Assembly (NCBI GenBank): GCA_002529645.1 | Contig: NAEP01000028.1 | Coordinates: 1 to 64,000 of the forward strand | Direction: 5' to 3' | Origin: Candidatus Lumbricidiphila eiseniae | GTDB taxonomy: Bacteria > Actinomycetota > Actinomycetes > Actinomycetales > Microbacteriaceae | Length of the DNA: 64,000 nt | Shown here: piece after piece, positions 14,328 through 25,859 of the stretch | How the letters are laid out: every line of letters begins with the position of its first letter | Numbering within the stretch: position 1 is the stretch's first letter | The notes under the pieces: model-generated | The model's input: only the letters and a program-made list of their open reading frames with translations | What the model was told of the DNA's origin: nothing | Database searches by the model: none | Position numbers and translations under genes: made by a program

Positions 14328-15521
14328 GTGGCTAAGGCCAAGTTCGAGCGGACCAAGCCGCACGTCAATATCGGAACAATCGGTCACGTCGACCACGGCA
14401 AGACCACGCTCACCGCGGCGATCTCGAAGGTGCTTGCCGACAAGTATCCATCGAGCACCAACGTGCAGCGTGACTTTGCGTCGATTGACTCGGCTCCGGA
14501 GGAGCGCCAGCGCGGTATCACGATCAACATTTCACACGTTGAGTACGAGACCCCCAAGCGCCACTATGCACACGTTGACGCTCCTGGCCACGCCGACTAC
14601 ATCAAGAACATGATCACCGGTGCTGCCCAGATGGACGGTGCGATCCTCGTGGTTGCGGCGACCGACGGCCCCATGGCCCAGACGCGTGAGCACGTGCTGC
14701 TCGCCAAGCAGGTCGGTGTCCCCTACCTGCTCGTTGCCCTCAACAAGAGTGACATGGTTGACGACGAGGAAATTCTCGAGCTCGTTGAGCTTGAGGTGCG
14801 CGAGTTGCTTTCCAGCCAGGGCTTTGACGGTGATAACGCACCCGTTGTGCGTGTGTCCGGTCTCAAGGCGCTCGAGGGGGATGCCGCGTGGACCGAGTCG
14901 CTTGTTAAGCTCATGGAAGCCGTGGACGAGTCGATTCCCGACCCGGTGCGCGACAAGGACAAGCCGTTCCTCATGCCGATCGAGGATGTCTTCACGATCA
15001 CCGGCCGGGGCACCGTTGTCACGGGCCGCGCCGAGCGTGGCACGCTGAAGCTTAACTCTGAGGTCGAGATCGTCGGAATCCGTCCGACCCAGAAGACCAC
15101 GGTCACGGGTATCGAGATGTTCCACAAGCAGCTCGACGAGGCATGGGCCGGCGAGAACTGTGGTCTCCTGCTCCGTGGCACCAAGCGTGAAGACGTGGAG
15201 CGTGGCCAGGTTGTCGTTGCCCCCGGTTCGGTCAAGCCTCACACGAGCTTTGAGGGCACCGCGTACATCCTCTCCAAGGAAGAGGGTGGCCGCCACAACC
15301 CGTTCTACGCAAACTACCGCCCGCAGTTCTACTTCCGCACCACGGATGTCACGGGCGTCATTACGCTGCCGACCGGCACCGAGATGGTCATGCCTGGTGA
15401 CACAACGGAGATGACGGTCGAGCTCATCCAACCGATCGCCATGGAAGAGGGTCTCAGCTTCGCGATTCGTGAGGGTGGTCGCACCGTCGGTGCCGGCACG
15501 GTGACGAAGATACTCGCGTAG
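14328..15521 (+). CDS. tuf: elongation factor Tu
   Basis: Aminoacyl-tRNA delivery GTPase, 397 residues, GTG start with GAGGAGG upstream. Motifs are GHVDHGKTT (near residue 19), DAPGHADY and [10 protein letters not shown], and the C-terminal beta-barrel signature [16 protein letters not shown] region is present as [15 protein letters not shown]. Only one tuf copy is in the window. It is last in the str operon, closed by a strong terminator. Confidence 0.99.
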   Translation: MAKAKFERTKPHVNIGTIGHVDHGKTTLTAAISKVLADKYPSSTNVQRDFASIDSAPEERQRGITINISHVEYETPKRHYAHVDAPGHADYIKNMITGAAQMDGAILVVAATDGPMAQTREHVLLAKQVGVPYLLVALNKSDMVDDEEILELVELEVRELLSSQGFDGDNAPVVRVSGLKALEGDAAWTESLVKLMEAVDESIPDPVRDKDKPFLMPIEDVFTITGRGTVVTGRAERGTLKLNSEVEIVGIRPTQKTTVTGIEMFHKQLDEAWAGENCGLLLRGTKREDVERGQVVVAPGSVKPHTSFEGTAYILSKEEGGRHNPFYANYRPQFYFRTTDVTGVITLPTGTEMVMPGDTTEMTVELIQPIAMEEGLSFAIREGGRTVGAGTVTKILA

Positions 15522-15539
15522 TCCTAAGCACTCATCACA

Positions 15540-15585
15540 CGAGGGACCGAACCAGTAGTCTTGGTTCGGTCCCTCGTTGTTTTTG
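15540..15585 (+). terminator. rho-independent terminator of the str operon
   Basis: A perfect 15-bp stem (15540-15554 with 15562-15576) with a 7-nt loop is followed directly by TTGTTTTTG. Confidence 0.95.
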
Positions 15586-15600
15586 TTGAAAGCTGCACCG

Positions 15601-15688
15601 GTGCCCCCTGGGGGAGCAGTAGCAACGGATGAGATGTTCGTGGGCGTAGGTCATGCCGAGGTGCCTCCCCTGGGGGAGGAGTAGCAAC
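15601..15688. repeat. pair of GC-rich palindromic repeats behind tuf
   Basis: Units at 15601-15626 and 15661-15688 share GTGCC, a CCCCTGGGGG palindrome and the tail AGTAGCAAC; their ends are 62 nt apart. Similar words (CCCTGGAGCGAGTAG) recur in the pair at 16161-16250, so the two loci may belong to one family. Confidence 0.5.
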
Positions 15689-15763
15689 AAGACCCGTGCT
15701 CGACACGGTGGGTGGATAACAGCAAGACTCGTGTGACTGGCACAGGGGGCCGATAGCGACACC

Positions 15764-16696
15764 CTACATCGCAATGAGGGCGATTCCCGCGACAACAGTT
15801 ATCGCCGTCCCGGCGCGCCATCCCAGGTTTCCTTCTCGGAGCGCAAAGGCTCCGAAAGCACTGACAATGATGACACTCACCTCGCGTACGGGGGCTACCA
15901 ACGAGACCGGGGCCATCGTGAGGGCGGTGAGCACGAGGATATAGGAGAGCGGCGCAAAGACGGCGTACACGAGCAGGTGTCGCCAGTGGGTGCGTGGAAG
16001 AGAGCGCACTTCCGGAAACCGGCCACGGAGGAAGGGTGTGAAGACGAACGCTTCTACGAGTGTGCCCGACACCATGAGTGTTGTCGGCGGGACACCCCAG
16101 TCGCGGACGACCATCGCATCCCACAGGGTGTAGCCCGCAATGGCGACGCCGGTGACCAGCCCCCACCCCACCCCGGAGCGAGTGGGAAAGCCCCTCGGCG
16201 GCGGCGTGCGCGAGAATGAGCCCCGCCCCACCCTGGAGCGAGTAGGAGCACCGTCGGACGGCACGGTATCCGTTTGTCTGTCTAAGAGGCCGATGGTTGC
16301 AACCGCAGTGATGATGATCGCGACGCCCAGGAGCGCGACCGGGCCGGGTTGCTCACCGAGGAAGAGAATCGCGGCAAAGACCGCGATCGCCGGGCCGGAA
16401 CCGCGCGCCGTCGCGTACACGGTTGACAGACGCCCGCGGGCGTATCCACGCTGCAGCACAAGCATGTAGCCCACGTGCAGGGCCGCAGTGCCCAGCAGCG
16501 CCACCCCAAACTGCTGCCAGCTCGCGCGACCGATCCCGCCCGCGAAGGGAATAGCCAGTGCCCACAGCGCAGTGGATGCCACACTGGACCACCAGAGAAA
16601 CGGAACCCCCAGCCTGCTTACCCGGTGCGCAGTGATGTTCCAGATTGCGTGGCACACCGCAGCTACCAACACGAGCGAGAGCGCGACGCCTGACAC
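15764..16696 (-). CDS. EamA/DMT-family permease
   Basis: A 310-residue integral membrane protein with ten predicted hydrophobic segments in two homologous halves, typical of drug/metabolite transporters of the EamA type. It begins MSGVALSLVLVAAVCHAIWNI and the second half starts near GWGLVTGVAIAGYTLWDAMVV. Between the halves, around residues 150-180, lies a hydrophilic loop encoded by a 60-bp-period repeat (PTRSRVGRG and PTRSGVGWG), apparently inserted without breaking the frame. The substrate is unknown. It is transcribed against the str operon. Confidence 0.8.
   Translation of the reverse strand: MSGVALSLVLVAAVCHAIWNITAHRVSRLGVPFLWWSSVASTALWALAIPFAGGIGRASWQQFGVALLGTAALHVGYMLVLQRGYARGRLSTVYATARGSGPAIAVFAAILFLGEQPGPVALLGVAIIITAVATIGLLDRQTDTVPSDGAPTRSRVGRGSFSRTPPPRGFPTRSGVGWGLVTGVAIAGYTLWDAMVVRDWGVPPTTLMVSGTLVEAFVFTPFLRGRFPEVRSLPRTHWRHLLVYAVFAPLSYILVLTALTMAPVSLVAPVREVSVIIVSAFGAFALREGNLGWRAGTAITVVAGIALIAM
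16161..16250. repeat. in-frame 30-nt repeat pair inside the EamA permease gene
   Basis: Segments 16161-16190 and 16221-16250 match at 24 of 30 positions with an offset of exactly 60. They encode PTRSxVGxG twice in the central loop. The 30 bases between them are unrelated to the repeat. Confidence 0.6.
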
Positions 16697-16929
16697 CTGC
16701 GGACCTTACTGTTCTTCGCGGGCGCGAAAAACCGGTCCTCCGGGCTTTTATCCTGTCAGATGACGATCACCGATGTCGGCCACCGTGGCACCGCTCGGTC
16801 CAGACGTGCCACGCGGGATCCTCCCGACGCGCACCGGAACCCTAGGCACTATCGGGGGAAATCCTATCAGGAAAGAGTTCGCATTCGTGAGCGGGTGTGA
16901 AGAACCTGCCTCTCGACAGAGATGGGGTA

Positions 16930-17613
16930 TCAGGCCCTTGCTGGAAGTGATTGTTGTGAGAGCGCGGCGCTGAGCTGTTCGATCTTTGCCTCGCGGAGTT
17001 CGGCACTGATGCGGCCGTCGCGCAGCACGAGGACCCGGTCGGCCAGGATGGCGGCGGCAAGATCGTCGGTCGTGAAAACCACCGTGGTCCCGCCCGTGAC
17101 GACGTCCCGAAGCATCCCCAGTACGCGAGCACTCGTTGCCGCGTCCAGTGCGGCGGTCGGTTCATCCGCGAAAACCACCCGCGGGCAGGCGCTAAATCGT
17201 GGTGTGTTCGGAGGTCGGCGATGCTGTTGATTGGTTGCGGCATCATTCTTGTGCGCACGGGCCCCGAGGACTCGGTTCATTTGCTGGGCTGCGTTGCCGA
17301 GTGCATTGAGCGAATCGCCGAGGTTATAGGCCTGGAAAATGAACGCGACCGAGGTGCGCCGAAGCATTGCGAGGCTGGCATCGGATGCCGCCGTGACGTC
17401 GACTCCGACCAGTTCCACCCTGCCCGTTGTTGACCGTTCCAACCCGGCAAGACAGTGCAGCAGCGTCGATTTGCCGGAATCTGGCGGGCCAACAATGGCG
17501 ACCATTTCTCCCGCCGCGATCACGAGATTAATGCCGTGCAAAACCTCAATCGGTGCCTCATCCGGGTTTTGTGCCGGATAGGCCATGGTGAGCTGCGTCG
17601 CACGAACAACCAT
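16930..17613 (-). pseudogene. decayed MacB/LolD-type ABC transporter ATPase
   Basis: An open frame of 227 residues that resembles the ATPases partnering FtsX-like permeases. Walker A is altered but readable (GPPDSGKST, near residue 43), the Q-loop FIFQAYNL is present, and Walker B/D-loop reads VVFADEPTAALD. The helical segment and the LSGGQ signature that must lie between Q-loop and Walker B are missing; the frame there reads NQQHRRPPNTPRFSACP instead. The domain is therefore too short to hydrolyse ATP in the usual way. No permease gene is nearby. AAAGGAG precedes the ATG. I read it as a pseudogene kept open by chance. Confidence 0.65.
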
Positions 17614-18098
17614 TTTCTTCGCTCCTTTGATCGACGAACCAACCAGAGTCTGGCCCGTATCCCCGCCGACACCGCATCGGGATGGGGTGAGCAGGTATGA
17701 GCAGACACTGCGACGCTACGGACGAAAGCTAGTGATTGGCTGTGTTATTTCGACTATCATGCTGAGTCATTGGCGGTTGCGACACGCCCGGGTTGCGGGA
17801 AATGCCAGAATGTGGCAAGCTCAATGGGTTCAAGATGTTGGATCGGTGCCGTGTGTGCCATCCAACTCACTGCCAGGCAGTGCATAGCAACCGGGTCTCT
17901 CGGACTTTGGCTAGGCCGCGGGTAGCAGAACATCCACCGCACACACTCTCACCGGCGCAAGCCGATGTTCGCGTGCGCGGTGGGCGCGGCCCGATGGTCG
18001 CACTTGACAGCAGAACAGTGGTGCTTCAACCGAAGTAGCTACACGGCGTCCAATGCCCTCGGAAGGGGTACGACGCTTGACCAGAGAGAGAGTTCGAC
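17614..18098. other. 485-base region upstream of rpsJ without a recognisable gene
   Basis: It separates the ABC remnant from the S10 operon and should hold the operon promoter. A perfect -35 box TTGACA is at 18004-18009, but no acceptable -10 lies 16-19 nt downstream. The short open frames here look non-coding. No RNA gene was recognised. Confidence 0.5.
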
Positions 18099-18407
18099 AT
18101 GGCGGGACAAAAGATCCGCATTCGACTGAAGTCGTATGACCATGAGGTCATCGACAGCTCGGCACGCAAGATCGTCGACACGGTGACCCGCGCGGGTGCG
18201 ACCGTCGTCGGCCCGGTGCCGCTTCCGACAGAGAAGAACGTGGTGTGTGTCATCCGTTCCCCCCACAAGTACAAGGACAGCCGCGAGCACTTCGAAATGC
18301 GCACCCATAAGCGTCTCATCGACATCGTTGACCCGACGCCGAAGGCTGTCGATTCTCTCATGCGGCTCGACCTTCCGGCCGATGTTAACATCGAGATCAA
18401 GCTCTGA
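18099..18407 (+). CDS. rpsJ: 30S ribosomal protein S10
   Basis: First gene of the S10 operon; 102 residues, the usual length. It binds the 16S 3' domain and in other bacteria also serves NusB-dependent antitermination. The family signature [24 protein letters not shown] is intact (cited here by its ends; it lies at about residues 50-73). ATG follows GAGAGAGAG. Confidence 0.98.
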   Translation: MAGQKIRIRLKSYDHEVIDSSARKIVDTVTRAGATVVGPVPLPTEKNVVCVIRSPHKYKDSREHFEMRTHKRLIDIVDPTPKAVDSLMRLDLPADVNIEIKL

Positions 18408-18414
18408 GGTCACC

Positions 18415-19071
18415 GTGTCTGCTACTACCAAAAACGTGAAGGGCCTGCTGGGCACCAAGCTCGGCATGACCCAGGTCTGGGACGAGAACAATCGTGTTGT
18501 CCCGGTGACCGTCATCGACATCGCACCAAACGTTGTCACACAGATCCGCACGATCGAGAAAGATGGTTACCTCGCCGTCCAGATCGCCGCCGGTCAGATT
18601 GATCCGCGCAAAGTCACCCAGCCGTTGCAGGGGCACTTCCGCGAAGCGGGCGTCACCCCTCGTCGCCACATCGCCGAGGTGCGCACAGCGGATGCCGCGA
18701 ACTACACGCTCGGTCAGGAACTCACCGTTGATGCGACCTTCGAGGCGGGCCAGCTTGTCGACGTGGTCGGCACGAGCAAGGGTAAGGGTTTTGCCGGTGT
18801 CATGAAACGCCACAACTTCAAGGGTGTGTCTGCCTCGCACGGTGCACACCGCAACCACCGCAAGCCCGGTTCGATCGGGGCATCCTCGACACCAAGCCGT
18901 GTTTTCAAAGGCATGCGGATGGCCGGCCGGATGGGTGGCGAGCGCGTCACTGTTCTCAACCTCCGCATCCACGCGGTGGACGCGGAACGGGGCCTGCTGC
19001 TGGTCAAGGGTGCTGTTCCCGGTGCGCGTGGCCGCCTCGTTTTCGTTCGCAACGCTGTGAAGGGAGCATAG
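18415..19071 (+). CDS. rplC: 50S ribosomal protein L3
   Basis: 218 residues from the GTG at 18415, which follows the rpsJ stop by 7 nt and has GAGGT just upstream. The frame is open further upstream, inside rpsJ, but the conserved start region [15 protein letters not shown] requires this site. The central [21 protein letters not shown] segment enters the peptidyl-transferase region. Confidence 0.97.
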   Translation: MSATTKNVKGLLGTKLGMTQVWDENNRVVPVTVIDIAPNVVTQIRTIEKDGYLAVQIAAGQIDPRKVTQPLQGHFREAGVTPRRHIAEVRTADAANYTLGQELTVDATFEAGQLVDVVGTSKGKGFAGVMKRHNFKGVSASHGAHRNHRKPGSIGASSTPSRVFKGMRMAGRMGGERVTVLNLRIHAVDAERGLLLVKGAVPGARGRLVFVRNAVKGA

Positions 19072-19074
19072 GTC

Positions 19075-19785
19075 ATGACCACCGTCACTGTTCTCGACTC
19101 GACCGGAGCCAAGTCCGGGTCGGTTCGGCTGCCCGCCGAACTGTTTGACGTGGAGACCAACGTCCCGCTCATTCACCAGGTTGTTGTTGCGCAGCTCGCC
19201 GCCGCCCGACAGGGCACCCACAAGACCAAGACCCGTGGTGAAGTATCCGGTGCCGGTCGCAAGCCATTCAAGCAGAAGGGCACGGGTCGTGCCCGTCAGG
19301 GTTCTATTCGAGCGCCACAGATGACCGGCGGTGGCGTCGTGCACGGCCCCCAGCCGCGCGATTACGCGCAGCGCACGCCCAAGAAAATGATCGCGGCCGC
19401 ACTGCTGGGCGCGCTTTCAGATCGTGCCCGCGGTGGTCGAATCCACGTGGTCACCGGCTTCGCCAACACAGAAGCGCCAAAGACACGCGAAGCCGTTGCC
19501 CTGCTCGAAAGCATTGCGTCGGCAAAGCGCTTCCTCGTTGTGCTAACCCGAGACGAAGAATCATCCCAGCGAGCTGTTCGTAACATCTCGACGGTACACG
19601 TGCTGTCGGTTGATCAGCTGAACGCCTACGACGTTCTCGTATCCGATGAGATTATCTTTAGCAAGGCGGCCCTTGAGATATTCATCGACGCCAGGTCAGC
19701 GAAGAAATCTGCACCCGCCGTCTCGGAAGAGACTCGTACCTCGGTCGAATCTGAGGGCGAGATCAAGGAAGAGGTCTCGGCATGA
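19075..19785 (+). CDS. rplD: 50S ribosomal protein L4 with acidic tail
   Basis: 236 residues. The conserved tunnel loop region [13 protein letters not shown] and the preceding [14 protein letters not shown] are intact. The last 25 or so residues, rich in Ser, Glu and Thr ([18 protein letters not shown]), extend beyond the standard fold. The gene overlaps rplW by the four bases ATGA. AGGGAG stands before the ATG. Confidence 0.97.
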   Translation: MTTVTVLDSTGAKSGSVRLPAELFDVETNVPLIHQVVVAQLAAARQGTHKTKTRGEVSGAGRKPFKQKGTGRARQGSIRAPQMTGGGVVHGPQPRDYAQRTPKKMIAAALLGALSDRARGGRIHVVTGFANTEAPKTREAVALLESIASAKRFLVVLTRDEESSQRAVRNISTVHVLSVDQLNAYDVLVSDEIIFSKAALEIFIDARSAKKSAPAVSEETRTSVESEGEIKEEVSA

Positions 19786-20084
19786 GTGCCATACACAACA
19801 AAGACCCGCGCGACATCATCATCGCCCCGGTTGTCTCGGAGAAGAGCTACGGGCTCATTGATGAGGGCAAATACACCTTCATCGTTGACCCGCGTTCAAA
19901 CAAGACGGAGATCAAGCTTGCCATTGAGAAAATCTTCGGCGTCAAGGTCGCATCGGTCAACACCCTGAATCGCCAGGGGAAGACACGTCGCACCAAGTTC
20001 GGGGAGGGCAAGCGCAAGAACACCAAGCGCGCAATTGTCACCCTCAAGTCCGGCTCGATCGACATTTTTACGGCCGTCGGCTAG
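19782..20084 (+). CDS. rplW: 50S ribosomal protein L23
   Basis: 100 residues; sits at the tunnel exit and docks trigger factor and SRP. Family features are [13 protein letters not shown] at the start and [12 protein letters not shown] in the middle. The ATGA overlap with rplD implies coupling. Confidence 0.97.
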   Translation: MSAIHNKDPRDIIIAPVVSEKSYGLIDEGKYTFIVDPRSNKTEIKLAIEKIFGVKVASVNTLNRQGKTRRTKFGEGKRKNTKRAIVTLKSGSIDIFTAVG

Positions 20085-20102
20085 GGGAACAGAGGAAGAA
20101 TC

Positions 20103-20942
<840 letters not shown>

Positions 20943-20951
20943 GAGTAGAAG

Positions 20952-21233
20952 ATGCCACGTAGTCTCAAAAAGGGCCCCTTCGTTGACGACCACCTGCTTC
21001 GCAAGGTTGTCACACAGAACGAGGCTGGATCAAAAAACGTCATTAAGACGTGGTCGCGCCGCTCGATGATCATCCCCGCGATGCTTGGCCACACGATCGC
21101 CGTACACGACGGCCGCAAACACATTCCCGTGTTCGTGACCGAGACGATGGTGGGCCACAAGCTCGGCGAATTTGCCCCCACTCGCACCTTCCGTGGACAC
21201 GTGAAGGACGACAAGAAGGGCCGCCGCCGCTAA
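20952..21233 (+). CDS. rpsS: 30S ribosomal protein S19
   Basis: 93 residues; pairs with S13 in the small-subunit head. The signature [15 protein letters not shown] opens the protein and [18 protein letters not shown] is present as [22 protein letters not shown] lies 6 nt before the ATG. Confidence 0.98.
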   Translation: MPRSLKKGPFVDDHLLRKVVTQNEAGSKNVIKTWSRRSMIIPAMLGHTIAVHDGRKHIPVFVTETMVGHKLGEFAPTRTFRGHVKDDKKGRRR

Positions 21234-21259
21234 TCGCGGTGGTGTGAAGGAGGAGAGAA

Positions 21260-21625
21260 ATGGTGGAGTCAATCGCCCGCGTGCGACACATCCGCGTCAC
21301 CCCTATGAAGGCCCGCCGTGTCATCAACCTGATCCGTGGCAAACAAGCGCAGGAGGCACTGGCGATCCTGAAGTTTGCGCCACAGGGTGCCTCGGAACCG
21401 GTGTACAAGCTGGTTGCGGCGGCAATGGCGAACGCCCGTGTGAAGGCCGACGCATCGAACACATTCTTGGACGAGCAAGACCTGTACGTGAGCCGCGCAT
21501 TCGTTGACGAGGGCTCCACGCTCAAGCGACTTCGGCCGCGGGCGCAGGGTCGTGCCTTCCGCATTAACAAGCGAACGAGCCACATCACCGTCGTGCTCGC
21601 CACTCCCGAGGAGGGTACGAAGTAA
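21260..21625 (+). CDS. rplV: 50S ribosomal protein L22
   Basis: 121 residues. The C-terminal hairpin that lines the exit tunnel is visible as [28 protein letters not shown] stands before the ATG. The stop codon overlaps the rpsC start (TAATG). Confidence 0.97.
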   Translation: MVESIARVRHIRVTPMKARRVINLIRGKQAQEALAILKFAPQGASEPVYKLVAAAMANARVKADASNTFLDEQDLYVSRAFVDEGSTLKRLRPRAQGRAFRINKRTSHITVVLATPEEGTK

Positions 21626-22365
21626 TGGGTCAGAAGGTACATCCCTACGGCTTCCGTCTCGGAATCACGACCGACCATGTGTCGCGGTGGTTCTCGGACT
21701 CGACAAAGCCAGGACAGCGCTACGCGGACTACCTCGCCGAGGATATTCGGATCCGCAAGCTCCTCTCGAACTCGCTCGACCGCGCGGGTGTCTCTCGCAT
21801 TGAGATCGAGCGCACCCGAGACCGGGTTCGTGTCGATATCCACACCGCCCGCCCGGGTATTGTCATTGGGCGCCGTGGAGCCGAGGCCGAGCGAATCCGT
21901 GCTGATCTCGAAAAGCTCAGTGGTAAGCAGATTCAGCTCAATATTCTCGAGGTGAAAAACCCGGAGGCGGACGCCCAGCTGGTAGCACAGGGGATCGCCG
22001 AGCAACTCTCCGCTCGTGTTGCTTTCCGGCGCGCGATGCGTAAGGGTTTGCAGGGGGCGCAGCGTGCCGGTGCTAAGGGTGTCCGAATCCAGGTGTCTGG
22101 TCGTCTTGGTGGAGCAGAAATGAGCCGTTCCGAGTTCTACCGTGAGGGTCGAGTGCCACTGCACACGCTCCGCGCCAACATTGACTACGGCTTCTACGAG
22201 GCAAAGACCACGTTCGGTCGGATCGGTGTCAAAGTGTGGATCTACAAGGGTGACATCACGAACAAAGAACTTGCCCGTGAGCAGGCCAGCCAGAAACCGA
22301 TGCGTGAGCGGTCTGACCGCCCGCGCCGCCAGGCAGAACCCGCAGCAGCAGGAGTTGAGGCGTAA
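21625..22365 (+). CDS. rpsC: 30S ribosomal protein S3
   Basis: 246 residues; mRNA entry-channel protein. The KH-domain loop is readable as [15 protein letters not shown] and the C-terminal domain as [25 protein letters not shown] (positions about 160-185). It ends in an Ala-rich basic tail. Start codon shared with the rplV stop (TAATG). Confidence 0.98.
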   Translation: MGQKVHPYGFRLGITTDHVSRWFSDSTKPGQRYADYLAEDIRIRKLLSNSLDRAGVSRIEIERTRDRVRVDIHTARPGIVIGRRGAEAERIRADLEKLSGKQIQLNILEVKNPEADAQLVAQGIAEQLSARVAFRRAMRKGLQGAQRAGAKGVRIQVSGRLGGAEMSRSEFYREGRVPLHTLRANIDYGFYEAKTTFGRIGVKVWIYKGDITNKELAREQASQKPMRERSDRPRRQAEPAAAGVEA

Positions 22366-22367
22366 TC

Positions 22368-22787
22368 ATGTTGATTCCCCGTCGAGTAAAGCACCGTAAG
22401 CAGCACCACCCCGGCCGTTCCGGTCAGGCAACAGGTGGCACAAAGGTCACCTTTGGCGAATTCGGCATCCAGGCCATTACCTCTGCCTATGTCACGAACC
22501 GCCAGATCGAGTCCGCTCGTATCGCAATGACCCGTCACATTAAGCGCGGTGGAAAGGTGTGGATCAACATTTATCCCGACCGTCCGCTCACGAAGAAACC
22601 GGCCGAAACCCGCATGGGTTCGGGTAAAGGATCGCCCGAGTGGTGGGTCGCCAACGTTAAACCGGGCCGCGTGTTGTTTGAGGTTGCTGGCGTGTCGGAA
22701 GAGCTTGCGCGCGAGGCAATGACGCGTGCCATCCACAAATTGCCGCTCAAGGCACGCATCATCAGACGCGAGGAGGGCGACGCATAA
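22368..22787 (+). CDS. rplP: 50S ribosomal protein L16
   Basis: 139 residues, standard length. It begins [19 protein letters not shown] and contains [19 protein letters not shown]. The 3' end overlaps rpmC by one base (TAATG). Confidence 0.98.
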   Translation: MLIPRRVKHRKQHHPGRSGQATGGTKVTFGEFGIQAITSAYVTNRQIESARIAMTRHIKRGGKVWINIYPDRPLTKKPAETRMGSGKGSPEWWVANVKPGRVLFEVAGVSEELAREAMTRAIHKLPLKARIIRREEGDA

Positions 22788-23122
22788 TGGCCATTGGAAC
22801 AAAAGAACTCGCAGCCGGCGAGCTTGATACGTTTGAGGCAGAGCGCCTCGTTGCAGAACTGAAAAAAGCAAAGGAAGAGCTGTTTAACCTTCGCTTCCAG
22901 TCCGCGACCGGACAGCTTGAGAGCCACGGTCGCATCCGTGCCGTGAAGCGCGACATTGCCCGCATCTACACCATCATTCGTGAGCGCGAGCTTGGTATTC
23001 GTGCCACGCCCGTGGTTGCTGAGGTTGTGAAGACCGAGAAGCCGAAGAGGGCGACAGCAGACGCAGCGGTGAAAGCCGAGACGGCAGGCGCTGATGCGGC
23101 CACTAAGAAGAAGGAGGCCTGA
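22787..23122 (+). CDS. rpmC: 50S ribosomal protein L29 with C-terminal extension
   Basis: 111 residues against about 65-80 for most L29. Residues 1-75 hold the normal coiled helices ([39 protein letters not shown]). The remainder is an Ala/Lys/Thr-rich tail that ends DAATKKKEA and looks disordered. The tail is coding, since rpsQ begins two bases after its stop. Confidence 0.96.
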   Translation: MAIGTKELAAGELDTFEAERLVAELKKAKEELFNLRFQSATGQLESHGRIRAVKRDIARIYTIIRERELGIRATPVVAEVVKTEKPKRATADAAVKAETAGADAATKKKEA

Positions 23123-23124
23123 TC

Positions 23125-23436
23125 ATGGCTGAAGACACCCAGGCGCAGGCCGCGGTTGCCGATGAGGCTGAGCCGACTGAGCCGACCCGTGGCTACCGCA
23201 AGGCTCGTCGCGGCTACGTTGTGAGCGACAAGATGCAGAAGACGATCGTCGTGGAGGTCGAAGACCGGGTCAAACACCCCCTCTACGGCAAGGTTTTGCG
23301 CCGCACATCCAAGGTGAAGGCTCATGACGAGCTCAACGCCGCCGGAGTCGGTGACCTTGTCGTCATCTCCGAGACCCGGCCGCTGTCGGCAACTAAGCGG
23401 TGGCGTCTCGTTGATATCGTCGAGAAGGCCAAGTAA
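23125..23436 (+). CDS. rpsQ: 30S ribosomal protein S17
   Basis: 103 residues. An acidic N-terminal stretch of about 25 residues precedes the OB fold ([22 protein letters not shown]...[10 protein letters not shown]). The end [18 protein letters not shown] is typical. Confidence 0.97.
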   Translation: MAEDTQAQAAVADEAEPTEPTRGYRKARRGYVVSDKMQKTIVVEVEDRVKHPLYGKVLRRTSKVKAHDELNAAGVGDLVVISETRPLSATKRWRLVDIVEKAK

Positions 23437-23467
23437 GCCGCGGCTTGCGTGAGAAAAGGAATTCGAC

Positions 23468-23836
23468 ATGCTTCAGCAAGAATCACGACTCAAGGTCGCT
23501 GACAACACCGGTGCTAAAGAGCTGCTCACGATTCGCGTGCTCGGCGGTTCAAAGCGTCGTTACGCGGGACTCGGTGATGTCATTGTCGCAACCGTCAAGG
23601 ACGCGATTCCCGGTGGCAACGTCAAAAAGGGTGATGTTGTCAAGGCCGTTATCGTTCGTACCGTGAAAGAAACGCGTCGTCCGGATGGCTCATACATCAA
23701 GTTCGACGAGAACGCAGCTGTCATCCTCAAGAGCGATGGTGACCCCCGTGGCACCCGTATCTTTGGGCCGGTGGGCCGTGAGCTGCGTGACAAGAAGTTC
23801 ATGAAGATCGTTTCGTTGGCACCGGAGGTGCTATAA
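23468..23836 (+). CDS. rplN: 50S ribosomal protein L14
   Basis: 122 residues, exact family length. [20 protein letters not shown] and [11 protein letters not shown] are conserved; the end reads [13 protein letters not shown] 31-nt gap with AAAGGA separates it from rpsQ. Confidence 0.98.
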   Translation: MLQQESRLKVADNTGAKELLTIRVLGGSKRRYAGLGDVIVATVKDAIPGGNVKKGDVVKAVIVRTVKETRRPDGSYIKFDENAAVILKSDGDPRGTRIFGPVGRELRDKKFMKIVSLAPEVL

Positions 23837-23838
23837 AC

Positions 23839-24201
23839 ATGGCAAATATCAAAAAGGGCGACCTTGTGCAGGTTATCTCTGGCCAGAGCCAGGCTCGCGG
23901 CGGTGACCGTGGCAAGCAGGGAACGGTCATTGAGGTGCTGGGCGAACAGAACCGCGTTGTCGTGCAGGGCGTTAACTTCGTGACTCGACACGTGAGGGTC
24001 GGTCAGAGCGATCGTGGCTCAAAGACGGGTGGCATTGAGACGCACGAGGCTCCCGTTCACATCTCAAATATTGCCCTCGTTGACCCCAAGACCAAAAAGC
24101 CCACTCGGGTCGGATTCCGACTTGAGCAGGTCACCAAGAATGGCGTAACCAAGACCGTTCGGGTTCGTTACGCAAAGAAGTCAGGTAAGGACCTGCCATG
24201 A
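23839..24201 (+). CDS. rplX: 50S ribosomal protein L24
   Basis: 120 residues. The KOW motif is visible as [25 protein letters not shown] near the N-terminus. The gene follows rplN by two bases and overlaps rplE by ATGA. Confidence 0.97.
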   Translation: MANIKKGDLVQVISGQSQARGGDRGKQGTVIEVLGEQNRVVVQGVNFVTRHVRVGQSDRGSKTGGIETHEAPVHISNIALVDPKTKKPTRVGFRLEQVTKNGVTKTVRVRYAKKSGKDLP

Positions 24202-24788
24202 CCGATACCGCAACCACGGTTGCTGCCGCTCCGGCGAGCCAACCACGTCTGAAGGCAAAATACCGGAGCGAGATCGTCTCCGCGCTCACGGAGCAGAACG
24301 GCTACAAGAACGTGCACCAGGTGCCCGGTCTCGTGAAGATCGTTGTGAACATGGGTGTGGGTGAGGCCGCTCGCGATGGCAAAATCATCGACGGTGCTGT
24401 CACCGATCTCACCCTCATCACCGGCCAGAAGCCGCTTGTGACCAAGGCACGGAAGTCTATCGCGCAGTTCAAACTCCGTGAGGGCCAGCCGATTGGATGC
24501 CACGTCACGCTCCGCGGTGACCGGATGTGGGAGTTCCTCGACCGGTTGCTCTCGCTCGCGCTGCCGCGCATCCGGGACTTTCGTGGCCTGAGTGACCGCC
24601 AGTTCGACGGCAACGGCAACTACACTTTCGGTCTCACCGAGCAGTCTGTGTTCCACGAGATTAACCAGGACAGAATCGACCGAGTCCGGGGTATGGACAT
24701 CACCGTGGTGACCACCGCCCGGACCGACGATGAGGGTCGCGCACTGCTCAAGCAGCTGGGCTTCCCGTTCCGGCAGATCGCTAGCTAA
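24198..24788 (+). CDS. rplE: 50S ribosomal protein L5
   Basis: 196 residues, including a short Ala/Thr-rich N-terminus. Conserved segments are [38 protein letters not shown] and [16 protein letters not shown]. In most bacteria rpsN follows here; in this window the next gene is rpsH after 129 bases with no S14 reading frame. Confidence 0.97.
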   Translation: MTDTATTVAAAPASQPRLKAKYRSEIVSALTEQNGYKNVHQVPGLVKIVVNMGVGEAARDGKIIDGAVTDLTLITGQKPLVTKARKSIAQFKLREGQPIGCHVTLRGDRMWEFLDRLLSLALPRIRDFRGLSDRQFDGNGNYTFGLTEQSVFHEINQDRIDRVRGMDITVVTTARTDDEGRALLKQLGFPFRQIAS

Positions 24789-24917
24789 AACTACACACAG
24801 GGGATGCCGCATCCGCGACATCCCGCCTGGGACTCGGCACCCGCCGAGACCCGCCACCACAGGTCACCGTTCGCGTAACGGGCGGTGAAACCTGGTGAAA
24901 GTAAGGACATACCCGCC

Positions 24918-25316
24918 ATGACGATGACCGATCCGGTCGCTGACATGCTGACACGTTTGCGGAACGCAAACTCTGCGCACCACGATGCCGTGTCAATGCC
25001 GAATTCGAAGCTCAAGGTGCACATTGCCCAGATATTGAAGAACGAGGGGTACATCGCTGACTTCGAGGTCTCCGACGCGCGCGTTGGCACAACTCTCACC
25101 CTGCAGCTCAAGTTTGGTCCCAACCGGGAACGGTCAATCGCGGGCATTAAGCGTGTGTCGAAGCCGGGTCTGCGGGTTTACGCGAAGTCAACCGAACTGC
25201 CCAGAGTGCTCGGCGGGCTTGGTGTTGCGATTTTGTCCACCTCCAGCGGTTTGCTCACAGACCGCCAGGCCGAGAAGAAGGGCGTGGGCGGAGAAGTTCT
25301 CGCCTACGTGTGGTAG
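24918..25316 (+). CDS. rpsH: 30S ribosomal protein S8
   Basis: 132 residues from the ATG at 24918, preceded by AAGGAC. An in-frame ATG further upstream would add residues not found in the family. [17 protein letters not shown] opens the protein and [26 protein letters not shown] closes it (the family C-terminus). It is a key 16S assembly protein and translational regulator of spc operons in enterobacteria. Confidence 0.97.
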   Translation: MTMTDPVADMLTRLRNANSAHHDAVSMPNSKLKVHIAQILKNEGYIADFEVSDARVGTTLTLQLKFGPNRERSIAGIKRVSKPGLRVYAKSTELPRVLGGLGVAILSTSSGLLTDRQAEKKGVGGEVLAYVW

Positions 25317-25320
25317 ATCC

Positions 25321-25857
25321 ATGTCACGTATTGGACGTCTTCCGATCGATATCCCCGGGGGAGTCGATGTGAAAATTGATGGCCTCGCGGTAACCGTTAA
25401 AGGCCCAAAGGGCGAACTTTCCCTCACCGTGTCATCGCCGATTGCGGTGAACATCGAGGACAACCAGGTTGTTGTCACTCGGCCTGACGATGAGCGCAAC
25501 TCTCGTTCGCTGCACGGTCTCACGCGTACCCTCATTGCAAACCAGATCATTGGTGTAACCCAGGGCTACGCCAAGGGCTTGGAAATTGTTGGTACCGGGT
25601 ACCGGGTTGTTCAGAAAGGTGCTGGGCTCGAGCTCGCGCTCGGTTTCTCGCACCCCGTTGTGGTAGAGCCACCCGCCGGAATCACGCTGACCGTCGAGGG
25701 CAATAACAAGGTCACCGTCGCCGGTATCGACAAGCAGGCCGTGGGCGAAACCGCAGCCAATATCCGCAAGATCAAGAAGCCAGAACCCTATAAGGGCAAG
25801 GGCATCCGCTACGCCGACGAGGTCGTGCGTCGCAAGGCCGGAAAGAGTGGGAAGTAA
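25321..25857 (+). CDS. rplF: 50S ribosomal protein L6
   Basis: 178 residues from the ATG at 25321, five bases after rps[13 protein letters not shown] opens it and the C-terminal signature [16 protein letters not shown] is intact. The frame extends upstream through rpsH but that part is antithetic to the family start. Confidence 0.97.
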   Translation: MSRIGRLPIDIPGGVDVKIDGLAVTVKGPKGELSLTVSSPIAVNIEDNQVVVTRPDDERNSRSLHGLTRTLIANQIIGVTQGYAKGLEIVGTGYRVVQKGAGLELALGFSHPVVVEPPAGITLTVEGNNKVTVAGIDKQAVGETAANIRKIKKPEPYKGKGIRYADEVVRRKAGKSGK

Positions 25858-25859
25858 TC

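Noticed and set aside
18004-18032. Perfect TTGACA as promoter of the S10 operon
   Set aside because: No -10-like hexamer lies 16-19 nt downstream (the bases are CAACCG or shifted versions), so I did not call a promoter.
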